From Marinobacterium rhizophilum DSM 18822 (lineage in GTDB: Bacteria; Pseudomonadota; Gammaproteobacteria; Pseudomonadales; Balneatricaceae): 64,000 bases of DNA. Location: positions 44,699-108,698 of the forward strand of contig NZ_KB899100.1 of NCBI RefSeq assembly GCF_000378045.1. The letters run 5' to 3'. Positions 21,101-31,345 of this stretch are shown here, piece after piece. The notes under the pieces were generated by a model that was given only the letters and a program-made list of their open reading frames with translations, did no database searches and had not been told where the DNA came from. The translations under genes were made by a program, and so were the position numbers. The first letter of the stretch is position 1. Each line of letters begins with the position of its first letter.

Positions 21101-22586
21101 CCATCGGCTTGTCATCACCCATCGAACCCACTGCTTCCATCGCGGTTTCGGCGAGCGGACGCAGAATCTGATCACGCTCTTCAAACGTGACCTGGAACAT
21201 TTTCATGTGGGTTTTAACTTCATCGGCCGACATTTCGCTGAACGAACGCGACTCTTCGGTGAAGTTCATCGTGGTTTCGAGACGCAGAGAGTTCTCTTTC
21301 AGCCACTTTTTATAGGGGTGGCGCCGCTTGAGGTCGTTATCCACATCGGCCGTATGCAGCACATCGCCGGTCTGGGTATCGATAGCCAGAATCTGCCCCG
21401 GCCCGACGCGCCCCTGAGCCACGATGTCTTGCGGCTTGTAGTCAAATACACCAATCTCGGACGCGGTGCAGATATAGCCATCACGCGTCATAACCCAGCG
21501 AGACGGCCGCAGGCCGTTACGATCCAGCATGCAAACCGCATAACGCCCATCGGTCATGACCATGCCGGCCGGGCCATCCCAGGCCTCCATGTGCATAGAG
21601 TTGAATTCGTAGAAAGCACGCAACTCGGTGTCCATGGTTTCAACATTCTGCCAGGCCGGCGGCACGATCATGCGCACGGCGCGGTAGATGTCCATGCCAC
21701 CCACCATCAGGAACTCGAGCATGTTATCCATGCTGGAGGAATCCGAACCACTGGTATTGACGATCGGCTGCAGCTCTTCGAGGTTGGGCAGCAGGTCGGT
21801 GGTAAACTTCGGCGCCCGGGCGCGAGCCCAGTTGCGGTTACCTTCAATGGTGTTAATTTCGCCGTTGTGGGCCAGGAACCGGAACGGCTGGGCCAGCTTC
21901 CAGCGCGGTGCCGTATTGGTAGAGAAGCGCTGATGATAGGTACAGACCGCGGTTTCAAGCCGCGGGTCTGCCAGGTCCTTGTAAAATACCGGCAAGTCCA
22001 CCGGCATGGTCAGACCCTTGTAGGACAGCACCTTGTCGGACAGGCTGCAGATGTAAAAATCTTCATCATCGCTCAGGGCAATTTCGGCCTTGCGACGGGC
22101 AGTAAACAGGCTGATCGCCAGCTCACGTTCGGTTTTGCCGTCGCTATTGATCAGCACCTGCTCGATTAACGGCAGCGTATCCCGGGCAATGGGCCCCAGG
22201 CAGCTCTCATCCGTCGGAACCACACGCCAGCCGGCAACGTCCAGGCCCTGAGCCTGCAGTTCAGTATTAAGAATGTTGCGCGCGGCATCTGCCTGCGCTG
22301 ACGCCCGGGACAGAAACACCATGCCCACCGCGTATTGTTCATGTAGTTCAATGCCGAGTTCCTGTTGCACGACGGCACGCAGAAAAGAGTCAGGCTTCTG
22401 CATAAGCAGACCGCAACCATCGCCAGTCTTGCCATCTGCAGCGATACCACCACGATGGGTCATACACGCCAACGCTTCTATGGCCTTCTCAAGCAGGTCA
22501 TGACTTGGATTGCCCTGCATGTGAGCCATTAGCCCAAAACCGCAGTTATCCTTGAACTCACCGGGGCGATACAGACCTTTGCTCAT
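18126..22586 (-). CDS. gltB: Glutamate synthase large (alpha) subunit
   Basis: GltB transfers the amide of glutamine to 2-oxoglutarate to give two glutamates. The protein is 1486 residues, as in other gammaproteobacteria. It begins with a short propeptide; Cys15 in [10 protein letters not shown] is the expected N-terminal nucleophile of the glutaminase domain after processing. The FMN-binding synthase domain shows [14 protein letters not shown], and the cysteines of the 3Fe-4S cluster appear in [20 protein letters not shown] order ([12 protein letters not shown]). The C-terminal GXGXG beta-helix domain has repeats such as [17 protein letters not shown]. The ATG at 22586 is preferred to a GTG four codons upstream. 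Confidence 0.97.
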   Translation of the reverse strand: MSKGLYRPGEFKDNCGFGLMAHMQGNPSHDLLEKAIEALACMTHRGGIAADGKTGDGCGLLMQKPDSFLRAVVQQELGIELHEQYAVGMVFLSRASAQADAARNILNTELQAQGLDVAGWRVVPTDESCLGPIARDTLPLIEQVLINSDGKTERELAISLFTARRKAEIALSDDEDFYICSLSDKVLSYKGLTMPVDLPVFYKDLADPRLETAVCTYHQRFSTNTAPRWKLAQPFRFLAHNGEINTIEGNRNWARARAPKFTTDLLPNLEELQPIVNTSGSDSSSMDNMLEFLMVGGMDIYRAVRMIVPPAWQNVETMDTELRAFYEFNSMHMEAWDGPAGMVMTDGRYAVCMLDRNGLRPSRWVMTRDGYICTASEIGVFDYKPQDIVAQGRVGPGQILAIDTQTGDVLHTADVDNDLKRRHPYKKWLKENSLRLETTMNFTEESRSFSEMSADEVKTHMKMFQVTFEERDQILRPLAETAMEAVGSMGDDKPMAVLSSRIRSPYDYFRQQFAQVTNPPIDPLREAIVMSLETCLGAERNVFEDTPEHARRVILTTPVLSASKFYRIRDNNESGFEVARLDLNYDPTAGVGLEQAVQALCDQAEQSVRDGKVLLVLSDANIEQGKLPIHAAFATGAVHHRLVEKGLRSDANLIVETGTARDPHHFAVLFGFGATAVFPYLSYRVLNDLCASNELQMAPLDAHESYRKGINKGLLKILSKMGISTISSYRGAQLFEAIGLSSEIVDLCFKGVVSRIEGARFSDFEFEQTQLAKEAWTARKPIQPGGLLKYKHDGEYHAYNPDVVLAIHEAVSSGDPAKYQRYADLVNKRGIATLRDMLSLRSDTKPVALDQVEPVENIFPRFDSAAMSLGALSPEAHESLAVAMNELGGRSNSGEGGEDPLRHGTMKRSKIKQVASGRFGVTPEYLMSADVMQIKVAQGAKPGEGGQLPGGKVNELIARLRFSVPGVTLISPPPHHDIYSIEDLAQLIFDLKQVNPEGLVSVKLVSRPGVGTIACGVAKAYADLITISGYDGGTAASPLTSIHYAGSPWELGLADAHQSLRGNQLRGKIRLQTDGGLKTGLDVVKAAILGAESFGFGTMPMVALGCKYLRICHLNNCATGVATQNDGLRKDHFRGTVEMVKNYFRFVAEETRQWMAQLGVRSLEELVGRVDLLTLLEGETSRQKSLDLSPIISDGGVPSEYPHTVQQSRNEPFDKGELNTAMLELSEEAIDAKRGGDWELAICNCDRSVGARTSGAIAKRYGNNGMADEPVTFRFRGHAGQSFGVWNAGGQNLILEGDANDYVGKGMAGGKLVLYPFKEVTFKSNETAIMGNTCLYGATAGKLFAAGSAGERFAVRNSGVHAVVEGAGDHCCEYMTGGLVTVLGSTGYNFGAGMTGGFAYVLDLENNFVDKYNHELVEIHRIHTEQMEAYKNHLRSVIIEFVRETGSQWGQEIVDNFFDYIPRFWLVKPKAASLNALLDNMRKRPE

Positions 22587-22676
22587 AGCCAATCTCACTT
22601 AAAAGTTCTTTTGTATCAATACGTTATCACCAACCTAGTCACCGCAGCCGCACAACTCAGGCAAAAAGGGACGATC

Positions 22677-22705
22677 ATTCTACACAGGCGTGAGCTTCGG
22701 TACAA
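22677..22705 (-). promoter_or_regulatory. gltBD promoter
   Basis: Minus-strand TTGTAC (22705-22700) and TAGAAT (22682-22677) with exactly 17 bases between, the best sigma-70 match in this gap. It predicts a leader of about 85 bases before the gltB ATG. Confidence 0.7.
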
Positions 22706-23041
22706 ATTTTGCTCAGTAACACCACGATCAGCAACCTGTTCCAGATGGGATGAACCACGGATTCACCGCCCACCCGCGGGCTCTGCACTGGCTGGTAAGC
22801 GCCAGCAGTATAACGCAACGGCGGTACAGTAACGCAGCCGTCACAATTAACGCGATACACTGTCACGTAGATAATTAGAATTTCAGAATTAAAGGGTGAA
22901 GCTCCGCCTACCCTTAGAAATACCGCAATGCAGCATCACTAGCAAGGAAACGGGCCTCGGCAGTGCCCCTAAGTTGGATATGCAGAACACGCGGCGGCCC
23001 CGCCAGCAAGCCTGATTTCTGACTGCCAGTCCTACAGGCTG
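22706..23041. other. Non-coding stretch between the damX-like gene and the gltB promoter
   Basis: No convincing gene. On the minus strand a weak hairpin, AAGGGT/ACCCTT with a 12-base loop at 22915-22892 followed by TTAATTCT, could end the pil-aro-damX transcript. A -10-like TATACT at about 22813-22808 has no good -35. A 63-codon minus-strand reading frame at 22675-22866 covers the promoter and has no recognisable domain. Confidence 0.4.
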
Positions 23042-24646
23042 CTAACCCGATACCTTGCGGATATCCGCCTTTACACCCTGTATGCTACGCGCCCAGGGTT
23101 TGAGCTTTTGCAGCGATGACGGCAACTTTTGCGCAGCAGCACTGGCCTCCTTGCGACTACCAAAGCGGCCAGTAACAACCACGTGCCACGGCTTACCTTT
23201 ATAGAGCGTCGAAAAATAATGGAAGGCCCCGGGGTCCTGCTGATCAGCAATAAACCCCTTCGCTGTTTCCAGCTGACGCGCTCCCAGCAGTTGCAGCGTA
23301 TAGCCTCGATCCGGCCAGCTCAGCAAGCCATCGCCGTCCTGCACGACGGGTGCCACTGGCGCAGGGGGAGCATCATTGCCAGTCACGAGACGTTCATGCT
23401 CAGCCGTCGTAACCGGCAGCACGTTCACAGCGGCACTCTGCTCCAATATTGGCATAAGCTCGGGTTCGACGGGCACTTCAACCAGGCGAGCTTCTGGCCG
23501 CTGCGCTACGGGACCGGACTCGACGACCACCTCTGCCAAGCCGGCATCAGGCTCAAGCTCAGCATCTACAGGCAACACGTTCGACGCATCAGGCAAGAAA
23601 TCCTGTGCGCTCAACACGGGTGGTACCGATACCGCTGCCGGGGAAACGACAAGCGCAACCGGCGGCTCGACATCGACAGAATCGGTTTGCGGCCGCGAAG
23701 CAAGCGGCTGAGGAGCTTCAACAATATCGATCTGCGGTACGGTCTGCTCCACAGATGCGGCAATGACGGGAACAGCCAGCGGCACGGAAACCCGTTCACT
23801 GTTCTCCGACACAGCCGACTCCGGCTGCCAGTAGATCCAGCCGGCCATTGCGACAATCACAACCAGCATCAGGGATGCACCACCGAATACCAGTGTGGAT
23901 CGGTCCCGCCGAATCACCGGCGCCGGCGACTTCAAACGCAGGGCCTGTGATGCCAGCCGATCCAGCGAGCCAGGCATTCGATCACTGTCGCCTACCAACT
24001 GCTGCAGTTTACGACTGTCCAGCACTTCCAAAGCCGGATAGCGTAGCCGAATAAAATCACCGGCTTCGGCAATGTCAAAAGGCTGCAAAAACTCCTGATG
24101 CAACCGCCCCTCCAGCTCCTGAGACAACCCCATCGCCATGAGGCGCTGTGAAATACTCCGCCCAGCGAGCACCGTACGTACGGAAGCGAAACCTGCATTC
24201 TGAAGATTGACCAACAGCTCCAGCGCATCATCGTCCAGCAGGTCAGCGTCGTCCACCAGAACAAGCCACTGCAGCCCGGCCTCCTGAGCCTGGCGCGCCT
24301 CAACATGAATGCACTCCAGCAATTGGGCCTGCGTGGTGCAGTCGGCAATATCCAGACCACAGCCTTCGCCCAACTGGCGCAGCAGCATCGCAGTACCCGC
24401 CCCCTGCTGCAGCGACAGGTAACACAAGCGCCCTTCGGCGGACTGGAGTTTCAGCTGCCGCAACAGGCTGGTTTTGCCGCTACCGGACGCCCCCTGAACA
24501 ACCAGCAGGAAATCCGAGAAACGTACAAGATGGTGCAATTTATCCAGCAGCTGCAGGCGCGAGGGTGGCTCGTAATACTCCACACGACTGTCACCCACAT
24601 AGGGCGAAGCTGACACAGCCGCCTGCTGGCGCATTCGCCCGCTCAC
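23042..24646 (-). CDS. DamX-like AAA ATPase with C-terminal SPOR domain
   Basis: A 534-residue inner-membrane protein. The cytoplasmic N-terminal part is an ExeA/AAA-type ATPase: Walker [10 protein letters not shown] (residues 52-60), Walker [12 protein letters not shown] (about 127-137). One transmembrane helix lies at about 250-272 ([23 protein letters not shown] in two parts). A Pro/Val/Glu-rich periplasmic linker leads to a SPOR domain (about 455-534) that binds denuded peptidoglycan at division septa. The start is GTG, overlapping the aroB stop by four bases (GTGA); ATG is available four codons later. Genes of this type sit between aroB and gltB in pseudomonads as well, and E. coli damX follows aroB. 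Confidence 0.85.
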   Translation of the reverse strand: MSGRMRQQAAVSASPYVGDSRVEYYEPPSRLQLLDKLHHLVRFSDFLLVVQGASGSGKTSLLRQLKLQSAEGRLCYLSLQQGAGTAMLLRQLGEGCGLDIADCTTQAQLLECIHVEARQAQEAGLQWLVLVDDADLLDDDALELLVNLQNAGFASVRTVLAGRSISQRLMAMGLSQELEGRLHQEFLQPFDIAEAGDFIRLRYPALEVLDSRKLQQLVGDSDRMPGSLDRLASQALRLKSPAPVIRRDRSTLVFGGASLMLVVIVAMAGWIYWQPESAVSENSERVSVPLAVPVIAASVEQTVPQIDIVEAPQPLASRPQTDSVDVEPPVALVVSPAAVSVPPVLSAQDFLPDASNVLPVDAELEPDAGLAEVVVESGPVAQRPEARLVEVPVEPELMPILEQSAAVNVLPVTTAEHERLVTGNDAPPAPVAPVVQDGDGLLSWPDRGYTLQLLGARQLETAKGFIADQQDPGAFHYFSTLYKGKPWHVVVTGRFGSRKEASAAAQKLPSSLQKLKPWARSIQGVKADIRKVSG

Positions 24647-25731
24647 TGCCGGGCCAGAGCCAATCGGGAAGACAGGGTTTCACGCAGCAATTCAGGTGCG
24701 AAATCAGATGTCACGACCCCCTTCCCCACAGCCTCAAGCAATATGAGGCGCAACTGACCGTCGAGCACTTTTTTATCGACCGCCATCAACGATAGAAAGT
24801 CATCCTCATCCATCGTTGCTGGCGGCAATACCGGCAGACCCGCCGCAACATGAATAGCACTTATACGTGCCACATCCGCATCACTCAACCAGCCAAGACG
24901 ACGGGACAGATCTGCCGCCATCAGCGTTCCCGCCGCAACCGCTTCACCGTGCAGCCAGTTGCCATACCCCTGGTTTGCCTCGATCGCATGACCAAAGGTA
25001 TGACCGAGATTCAACAAGGCACGAATGCCGGACTCTTTTTCGTCCTGAGCAACCACCTCTGCCTTTATCTCGCAGGAGCGGTATATGGCTTTAGCCAGGC
25101 ACTCGGTATCTCCCGCCACCAGTTTCGGCATCGTTGATTCGAGCCAGCTGAAGAACTCACTGTCATAGATAAGGCCGTACTTGATGACCTCTGCAAGCCC
25201 GGCTGATAACTCCCGTGCCGGCAGGGTTCCCAGCACCGATGTATCGATCAGCACGCACTGTGGCTGATAGAAAGCACCGATCATGTTCTTGCCTAGCGGA
25301 TGGTTGACACCGGTCTTGCCGCCAACCGAGGAATCCACCTGGGACAGCAACGTGGTCGGCATCTGGATAAAGTTGACCCCTCGCTGATAACAGGCGGCCG
25401 CAAAACCGGTCATGTCACCCACAACCCCGCCACCCAGAGCAATCAGTGTCGTGGTGCGGTTATGTCGTTTCGTCAGCAGATGATCAAAGATCGTATTGAG
25501 GTGTTCCAGTGTCTTGTACTGCTCACCATCCGGCAGAATCAGAGAGTCAACCTGATAGCCATCCAGGGCCTGTTCCAGCCTGGAAAGATACAGTGGTGCG
25601 ACGGTTTCATTGGTCACGATACAGACCTGCCGACCGCGAATATAAGGCCCTATCAGTTTCTGCTGCAGCAGCCCCTCGCCAATGTAAATTGGGTAACTAC
25701 GCTCACCCAGATCGACGCTCAAATTCTGCAC
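24643..25731 (-). CDS. aroB: 3-dehydroquinate synthase
   Basis: AroB cyclises DAHP to 3-dehydroquinate, the second step of the shikimate pathway, using NAD+ and a divalent metal. The protein is 362 residues. Characteristic segments are [21 protein letters not shown] (split: [21 protein letters not shown]), [20 protein letters not shown] and the metal-site helix [12 protein letters not shown]. The start is GTG with AGGAG about ten bases upstream. It lies 27 bases after aroK and overlaps the damX-like gene, so all three are probably one transcript. Confidence 0.97.
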   Translation of the reverse strand: MQNLSVDLGERSYPIYIGEGLLQQKLIGPYIRGRQVCIVTNETVAPLYLSRLEQALDGYQVDSLILPDGEQYKTLEHLNTIFDHLLTKRHNRTTTLIALGGGVVGDMTGFAAACYQRGVNFIQMPTTLLSQVDSSVGGKTGVNHPLGKNMIGAFYQPQCVLIDTSVLGTLPARELSAGLAEVIKYGLIYDSEFFSWLESTMPKLVAGDTECLAKAIYRSCEIKAEVVAQDEKESGIRALLNLGHTFGHAIEANQGYGNWLHGEAVAAGTLMAADLSRRLGWLSDADVARISAIHVAAGLPVLPPATMDEDDFLSLMAVDKKVLDGQLRLILLEAVGKGVVTSDFAPELLRETLSSRLALARQ

Positions 25732-25758
25732 GCGCGAATCACTCCTGTTTGCGAAGAG

Positions 25759-26277
25759 TCACTTGACCAGGCCAAGTTTGGCCAATTGACGATAAATTTC
25801 GGATACGACGGCCTTGGGATGACGCCGGTCGGTATGCAGGGTTATATCACAGGTCTGCCGATAGAGGGGATCACGCTGACGCAGCAGCTGCTTCAACGTC
25901 TCGGCGGGGTTCTCGGTCTGCAGCAACGGACGGTTTTTATCCCGCGCCGTGCGCTCGAGTTGCTGCTCCACGGTTGTATGCAGGTAGATGACTACGCCAT
26001 GGGATTGCAGGGCAGCGCGGTTGGCTTCACGCAGGACCGCCCCGCCACCGGTTGCCAGTACGATGTTGTCGCGCTCACAGAGGTCGCGAATAACTGACTC
26101 CTCGCGTTCACGGAAGCCAGACTCCCCCTCCACATCGAAAATCCAGGGAATATTCGCACCCGCACGGGCTTCGATTTCCCTGTCACTGTCGATAAACTCC
26201 AGGTTCAGCTCATGAGAAAGAAGACGCCCTATGGTGCTTTTTCCAGCTCCCATAGGGCCTATAAGAAAGATGTTCAA
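25759..26277 (-). CDS. aroK: Shikimate kinase I, apparent TTG start
   Basis: AroK phosphorylates shikimate at O3. The protein is 172 residues, standard for the family. Walker A is GPMGAGKST, the shikimate-binding FIDSDREIE and GFREREE motifs follow, and ATGGGAVLR is the third signature. Homology begins at NIFLIGPMG, so the start must be close to 26277, where the codon is TTG; no ATG lies upstream in frame before the pilQ stop. GGGG lies about 12 bases upstream. The gap to pilQ is 17 bases. Confidence 0.95.
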   Translation of the reverse strand: MNIFLIGPMGAGKSTIGRLLSHELNLEFIDSDREIEARAGANIPWIFDVEGESGFREREESVIRDLCERDNIVLATGGGAVLREANRAALQSHGVVIYLHTTVEQQLERTARDKNRPLLQTENPAETLKQLLRQRDPLYRQTCDITLHTDRRHPKAVVSEIYRQLAKLGLVK

Positions 26278-26294
26278 ATTGTACCAAACCCCGA

Positions 26295-28400
26295 TTACTG
26301 AACTGCCAGAGACTCCCTGATCAGCTTCGGCGTAATAAAGATCAACAGTTCCGTTTTGGTGTTGGACTGTTCACGCTTGCGAAACAGGCTACCTATCACC
26401 GGAAGATCTCCCAGCAGCGGCGTCTTGGAGACGTTATTAACCGATTCGTTGCGAAAGACCCCGCCGAGCACCACTGTATCACCGTCTGCCACATTCACCG
26501 TAGTGGTCAGCTGGTTTTTATTGATGCTCACTTCGCCGTTGGGCAGAACTGCACCGACCGAATCCTGAGTAATATCCAGATCAAGCGAGATGCGGTCTCC
26601 CGGATTCAGCTGCGGTGTCACCTGCAGCTTCAGGGTGGCATCCTTGAACTCGATGCTGACCTCTCCATCTTCCACTGTCTGGAACGGAATCTGCACCCCG
26701 GACTCGATCAGCCCCGGCTTGCCGTTGGTGGTGATCACCTTGGGCTGTGAGACGATTTCCGCCTTGCCTTCGGTCTGCAGTGCAGACAGTTCGGCCGACA
26801 ACAGGAAATTGTCGCGAATATAGCTGAACACAATGGACGATTGCGGCGTTACACCGAGATCGACCATCAGATTCGAGTTGTTATCATCCGGTAAACCGTC
26901 AACAAACTGCGGCGTGTTGCTTGGAGAACCGCCATCAATAATAAAAGTGCTGTTCTTGCGATTTTCCACCGCAGCCGCTCCCCAGCGAATCCCCAGATCT
27001 TTCTGGAAATCATTGGAGGCTGAAACGATACGTGCCTCGATCAGTACCTGGGCGACTTCGACGTCAAAGCGGCGCAGTGTATCACGAATTTCTTCGATTT
27101 GAGCGGCGGTTTCACGCACCATCAGCACATTGGTCTCGTCATCCGACATGATGAAACCACGCTCCGAAATCAGCTTGGCCTGCTCGACGCGGGATTTCAT
27201 TTCCGACGACTTGCGAAAATCCACCTGAATGAATTCGGTCACCAGCGGAGCCAGTTCCTTAACCTGTTTCTGCGCCTCAAGTTCAGCGCGCTCGCGCTCG
27301 GCGATGACTTCGGACGGACCAATCAGCATCACGTTGCCGACCACGCGCTGCGCCAGACCCTTTGTTCTCAACACCAGGTCCAGCGCCTGATCCCAAGGCA
27401 CGTTTTTGAGCCGCAGGGTAATATTGCCACTCACATTGTCGTCGACCACCAGGTTCATCTCCGCCACTTCAGCGATAATTTGCAGGATTGAGCGGATATC
27501 GACATCCTGGAAGTTCAGGTCAATTTTCTCACCGGTGAACGGGAATCGCTCTTGCTTGCGCTTCTCATCTTCGGCAAAGCTGATGGGGCGAAAATCGAGC
27601 ACCAGCTGATTGCCGGTCTGGTAAGCCATGTAGTCATAGGGGGCCGCGCCCGGCTTGATCAGGATCGTTGTATTGGAGCCGCTGGTCATGGAATCGATAA
27701 ACATGACCGGTGTCGCAAAGTCTTGTACATCAACGCGCTGTTCAAGCGAGCCGGACAATGAAGCGCCCAGCAAATTGACAACAACATTGCTACCCTCTTC
27801 TATGATATCGAGGCCCGCCTTGTCATCGGACATCGAGATCAGTACTCGACCCAGACCTCCATCCATGCGCTCAAAATCGATGCCCTGCACGCGCGTGCCC
27901 ATCGGGGCGGACTCAGTTCGAGTACCTGCTACTGATTTTGCCGAGCGATCACGCAATGTCCCCGCGGCCAGCGCACCGGCGGAGCCACCAAACACCAAAA
28001 ACAACGAATTGCCTTGCGTGTAGGTTTGATAATCCACCATTTCATTCAGGTTCGCGACGACCCGCAAACGCCCTTCCGTTTCAGCCATGCTCAGGCTGTC
28101 GACCTGCCCGGTCTTGATATCAAGCTGGCGCCGCCCCAGGTCATTGCTCGCCCCGGCCAGATCCAGCACCAGGCGCGGCGGACTGTCGATCACATAAGCC
28201 CGGGGCGATGGCGGTGGCATATTGAAATCCAGCCGCACCTCAAGCTTGTGTCCTGGCAAGGCGACGAAGGATGAATCCTTCAACATCACGCTTTCTGCCC
28301 GCGCCTGCACCACCATAAGACAACATGCCAGTATCAGCATTAACTGCCACCCAAGACCCCGTGCAACGGAGTTGTCCTTGCATATGCTGTATGTCTTCAT
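26295..28400 (-). CDS. pilQ: Type IV pilus secretin PilQ
   Basis: PilQ forms the outer-membrane channel through which type IV pili emerge. The 701-residue protein has a signal peptide (residues 1 to about 35, ending QARA), two AMIN-type beta domains (about 38-260) that bind peptidoglycan, a secretin/TonB short domain ([15 protein letters not shown] region), an N1 domain and the C-terminal secretin core with [19 protein letters not shown] [15 protein letters not shown]. The start at 28400 opens [10 protein letters not shown] and places the signal peptide correctly; a start 14 codons earlier would overlap pilP. It is the last pil gene before aroK. Confidence 0.96.
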   Translation of the reverse strand: MKTYSICKDNSVARGLGWQLMLILACCLMVVQARAESVMLKDSSFVALPGHKLEVRLDFNMPPPSPRAYVIDSPPRLVLDLAGASNDLGRRQLDIKTGQVDSLSMAETEGRLRVVANLNEMVDYQTYTQGNSLFLVFGGSAGALAAGTLRDRSAKSVAGTRTESAPMGTRVQGIDFERMDGGLGRVLISMSDDKAGLDIIEEGSNVVVNLLGASLSGSLEQRVDVQDFATPVMFIDSMTSGSNTTILIKPGAAPYDYMAYQTGNQLVLDFRPISFAEDEKRKQERFPFTGEKIDLNFQDVDIRSILQIIAEVAEMNLVVDDNVSGNITLRLKNVPWDQALDLVLRTKGLAQRVVGNVMLIGPSEVIAERERAELEAQKQVKELAPLVTEFIQVDFRKSSEMKSRVEQAKLISERGFIMSDDETNVLMVRETAAQIEEIRDTLRRFDVEVAQVLIEARIVSASNDFQKDLGIRWGAAAVENRKNSTFIIDGGSPSNTPQFVDGLPDDNNSNLMVDLGVTPQSSIVFSYIRDNFLLSAELSALQTEGKAEIVSQPKVITTNGKPGLIESGVQIPFQTVEDGEVSIEFKDATLKLQVTPQLNPGDRISLDLDITQDSVGAVLPNGEVSINKNQLTTTVNVADGDTVVLGGVFRNESVNNVSKTPLLGDLPVIGSLFRKREQSNTKTELLIFITPKLIRESLAVQ

Positions 28401-28419
28401 AACCCTAGCTGTCCTTTGA

Positions 28420-28992
28420 TCATTCTTTTTCAGGCAAGGCAATCACGCGCGGGCGCTTCATCCAGCCCCCCCGACCATTTTCAATAATTTCCACAAGTTC
28501 AACACCCAGCTCAGACACCTCCTGCACCTGGCCGTAATCCAGACCAAGATAATCCCCGTTGCTGACACGGTGAATTTCGCCTTTCGGATCCCTTAACAAC
28601 GCCCAAAGATTACCGCCGTCAAGACTGGTGATAGTGCCGACCATATTCAGGCCGTCGATCGAAAATGATTCAAGATACGTTTTGACGCGCTCAGTATCCG
28701 GCTTCAGGTCTGATACCGGCCCCCGATCCTCTTCTTCAACCACCAGTTCAACCAGCGGCTGAAATGGATCGCGCAAACTGGCGCCCTGATAAATAAAGGC
28801 CTCGTAGGACTTGAACTCGGGCAGAGGCTTTATTTTCCCCGGGGGCTTGGCCTGAGTTTGCTGCACATAAGTGCGCAGATCGGCCGTATCTTGCACCCAG
28901 ATGCAACCGCTGGCAGTCGCTGCGAGCAGAAGCACTATTCCCACGCGGGCTGGGCTGCTGAATATAGCTGTGCGCTTATTTGGTGTCATCAT
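28420..28992 (-). CDS. pilP: Type IV pilus lipoprotein PilP
   Basis: PilP is a periplasmic inner-membrane lipoprotein that links PilNO to the PilQ secretin. The 190-residue protein has a type II signal peptide with lipobox ASGC (Cys at about residue 30), a flexible linker, and the C-terminal beta-sandwich domain (about 90-180) with LNMVGTITSLDGGNLWALLRD. Its start (ATGATG at 28992) overlaps the end of pilO by 17 bases, indicating coupled translation. Confidence 0.95.
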   Translation of the reverse strand: MMTPNKRTAIFSSPARVGIVLLLAATASGCIWVQDTADLRTYVQQTQAKPPGKIKPLPEFKSYEAFIYQGASLRDPFQPLVELVVEEEDRGPVSDLKPDTERVKTYLESFSIDGLNMVGTITSLDGGNLWALLRDPKGEIHRVSNGDYLGLDYGQVQEVSELGVELVEIIENGRGGWMKRPRVIALPEKE

Positions 28993-29572
28993 AACGATAC
29001 GTCTTCGCCTGGATTGTCATCACCAAAGAGTCACTGTCAGGACTAACATTGAAGTCATGCAGTGTCACTATTCGATCGATCGCCGCCACACCACTGACAA
29101 ACTGTCCCAGTTCATGGTAGCTGCCCACTACATCAATATTGATGGGCAGTTCAATATAAAACTTGCTCTTGCGTTCAGGCTGCAGTGCAATACTGTTGAT
29201 CACCAGACCCGCACCCCGCCCGATATCGGAAATATCTTCCAGCAGACCCGGCACTTCCTTGTCGGTCGGCAGCTGGGTCAGCAACTCGGAAAAGCGCCCT
29301 TCGACATCCGCCATCTGTTTGCGTAGTGCAGGCAGATTAGCCACCTGGAACGCTTTTTTCTGAAACTCGGTCTTGAGCGGTGGCTCCTTGGCGATTTCCC
29401 GCTCCACCGCAATATACTGGTCGTTCACATAGAAATAGATCGCCCCGCCCACCAAAGCGCTAAACAGCAAAATGTAGACGACGATCTTGACGCCAATGGG
29501 CCAGTTACCGGCTTCATTCACATCAACATTATTAATATCAAAACCTTTGAAAGCATCGCTCAGGGCACCCAT
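28976..29572 (-). CDS. pilO: Type IV pilus alignment protein PilO
   Basis: PilO pairs with PilN in the inner-membrane alignment complex. The 198-residue protein has a short cytoplasmic N-terminus containing DINNVDVNEAGNWP, one transmembrane helix (about residues 30-48, VVYILLFSALVGGAIYFYV), a coiled coil and a ferredoxin-like periplasmic domain. The ATG overlaps the pilN stop by one base (TAATG). Confidence 0.95.
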   Translation of the reverse strand: MGALSDAFKGFDINNVDVNEAGNWPIGVKIVVYILLFSALVGGAIYFYVNDQYIAVEREIAKEPPLKTEFQKKAFQVANLPALRKQMADVEGRFSELLTQLPTDKEVPGLLEDISDIGRGAGLVINSIALQPERKSKFYIELPINIDVVGSYHELGQFVSGVAAIDRIVTLHDFNVSPDSDSLVMTIQAKTYRYDDTK

Positions 29573-30123
29573 TATTGCTGCCCTCCATCGTCTTTGGGTT
29601 TGGTCAGGGGAACGTTCAGATTAAACTGACGCACCTCACCTGCGCTTCGGACCTGGGACAGGTTCGGCTCGCCAAACCAGATAGAAGAATTCATGCCCCG
29701 CATCAAATTGGAAACATCCTTATTCTGATCTGCAATACCATTGACCGTCACGCTTTCGCCTTTGCGGGAAACGGAAGAGTAATAAAGCTTGTCAGGCAGA
29801 ACCCGCACCAGCTCATCAAAATAGCGTACCACCAAAGGACGATTGCCTTGTAATTCCTGAATAGCATTGAGCCTTTCCAGCAAACGCTCACGCTGCCGTT
29901 CCAGCTCTTTTATTTCTTTTATTTTTTCATCAAGCTTGGCTATTTCAGCCTTAAGATAATTGTTGCGAGCGTGCTGGCGGTCCATCTGGACATCAAAATA
30001 ATAGCTGATCCCGAAAGAGACTGCCCCAGCCATAATGACAGTGAGCAACAGATTGGTAATGAATTGCTTTTGCCGGGCGGCATTTCGCTCTTCACGCCAA
30101 GGTCGTAGGTTAATCCGCGCCAT
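29572..30123 (-). CDS. pilN: Type IV pilus protein PilN
   Basis: PilN is a bitopic inner-membrane protein whose cytoplasmic tail binds PilM. The 183-residue protein begins MARINLRPWREERNA, the conserved INLLPWR-type PilM-binding motif. A transmembrane helix follows at about residues 22-42, then a charged coiled coil (KLDEKIKEIKELERQRERLL) and a periplasmic domain. It lies nine bases after pilM. Confidence 0.96.
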   Translation of the reverse strand: MARINLRPWREERNAARQKQFITNLLLTVIMAGAVSFGISYYFDVQMDRQHARNNYLKAEIAKLDEKIKEIKELERQRERLLERLNAIQELQGNRPLVVRYFDELVRVLPDKLYYSSVSRKGESVTVNGIADQNKDVSNLMRGMNSSIWFGEPNLSQVRSAGEVRQFNLNVPLTKPKDDGGQQ

Positions 30124-30132
30124 ACGTTATCC

Positions 30133-31194
30133 CTATTGATCAAATGAGCGCATCGCAAGCCCGCAGGCTTTCGTTAGCAGGGGAGCTTCAGCCTCTAATC
30201 GCTGCTTGTTCAGCTTAGAGCTGATTTTCATTGCCGCAAACGGATTCGCAACAACAGTAGGTATACCCACTTCAGCCTCCATGAGCGGCTCTATGCCTTC
30301 AATGGATATGGCACCACCGGCAATAATCAGCCGGGCCAGCTGCTGCTGTACACCGGACGAATAAAAGAACTGCATGGATCGCGACACCTGCTGAGCAATG
30401 GTCTGGCGAAAAGGCATCACCAGCATTTCCCGAATATCGTCGCTCAACTCGTTGTGTCGCAGGGCCTGTTCAACATCCGCCGCCGGCATGCCGTACTGCT
30501 GCTGAATAGCGTTGACCAGATCATTGCCTCCAAACGCCTGCTCACGGCTGTAGATAATCACCCCATCCTTGAAAACATTCAATGTCAGGGTAGAGGCTCC
30601 CACATCCGCAAGCGCCACCAACTCGCCAGGCTTGACCGAATTGCCAACAAGACACGGATAAACCCGCTCCATGGCATAGGTATCGACGTCAATGATCTCG
30701 CATTTAAGACCCGCACCATTGATGGCCTCCTCACGCTGCTCGACATCCCCCCGGCGGCATGCCACCACGAGAATGTGATCCAGGTTAGAGACACCCTCAA
30801 CCGGGCCGATTACTTCAAAGTCAAGTGAGACTTCGTCCAGGGGGTAAGGAATAAACTGATCTGCCTCGATTTTGACCTGTTCTTCAAGCTCGAACTCGTC
30901 AAAAACGTTGCTTATCTGCAGTTTTTTGGTAATGACCGCAGATGAGGGTACCGCTGTCACCGCCGATGTCAGCTTCAAGCCCATCTTTCGCAGCGCTTTT
31001 TCAATCGCATCCGATACTGCGGGTATTTGCTGAATGCTTCCATCGACGACCGTCGACGGCGGCAAGCTCACCACTGCGTAAGAATTTAATGAATACTCGG
31101 CGCCACTTTTGGACAGCGCCACCAGCTTGACCGACGACGAGCCGATGTCAACACCGACCCATGCTCCAGATTTATTTCCTAGCAAGCTCAACAC
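30133..31194 (-). CDS. pilM: Type IV pilus assembly ATPase-like PilM
   Basis: PilM is an actin/FtsA-like cytoplasmic protein that binds the PilN tail. The 353-residue protein has the phosphate-binding GVDIGSSSVKLV motif near the start, LVALADVGASTLTLNVF as the second phosphate motif and LIIAGGAISIEG as the adenosine motif. The start is GTG (GTGTTGAGC) with AAAGGA upstream. It opens the pilMNOPQ-aroK-aroB-damX operon and is divergent from ponA. Confidence 0.96.
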   Translation of the reverse strand: MLSLLGNKSGAWVGVDIGSSSVKLVALSKSGAEYSLNSYAVVSLPPSTVVDGSIQQIPAVSDAIEKALRKMGLKLTSAVTAVPSSAVITKKLQISNVFDEFELEEQVKIEADQFIPYPLDEVSLDFEVIGPVEGVSNLDHILVVACRRGDVEQREEAINGAGLKCEIIDVDTYAMERVYPCLVGNSVKPGELVALADVGASTLTLNVFKDGVIIYSREQAFGGNDLVNAIQQQYGMPAADVEQALRHNELSDDIREMLVMPFRQTIAQQVSRSMQFFYSSGVQQQLARLIIAGGAISIEGIEPLMEAEVGIPTVVANPFAAMKISSKLNKQRLEAEAPLLTKACGLAMRSFDQ

Positions 31195-31345
31195 TGCTTT
31201 ATTCCTTTGCAGACTGCAGGGTTTCCCATCGCACCCACCAACTCTAGCTATAAACTTCAGAAAATAAAACTATGCAGTGCTAGAGGGTCCGGGCATGCAA
31301 CCGATATACTACCAGCTACGCACAATTAGTTTGTAAAAAGGTAGC
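31195..31345. promoter_or_regulatory. Divergent promoter region between pilM and ponA
   Basis: The 151-base gap must drive both the pil operon and ponA. On the plus strand TATACT at 31305-31310 is a plausible -10 for ponA, but the -35 position is poor. No convincing sigma-70 or sigma-54 pair is seen toward pilM. Confidence 0.35.

Noticed and set aside
22609..22622. TTGATACAAAAG near gltB as an FNR site
   Set aside because: Only one half-site matches; the second half ATCAA is absent.
22675..22866. A 63-codon minus-strand frame before gltB
   Set aside because: It covers the gltB promoter, has no ribosome site and no recognised domain.
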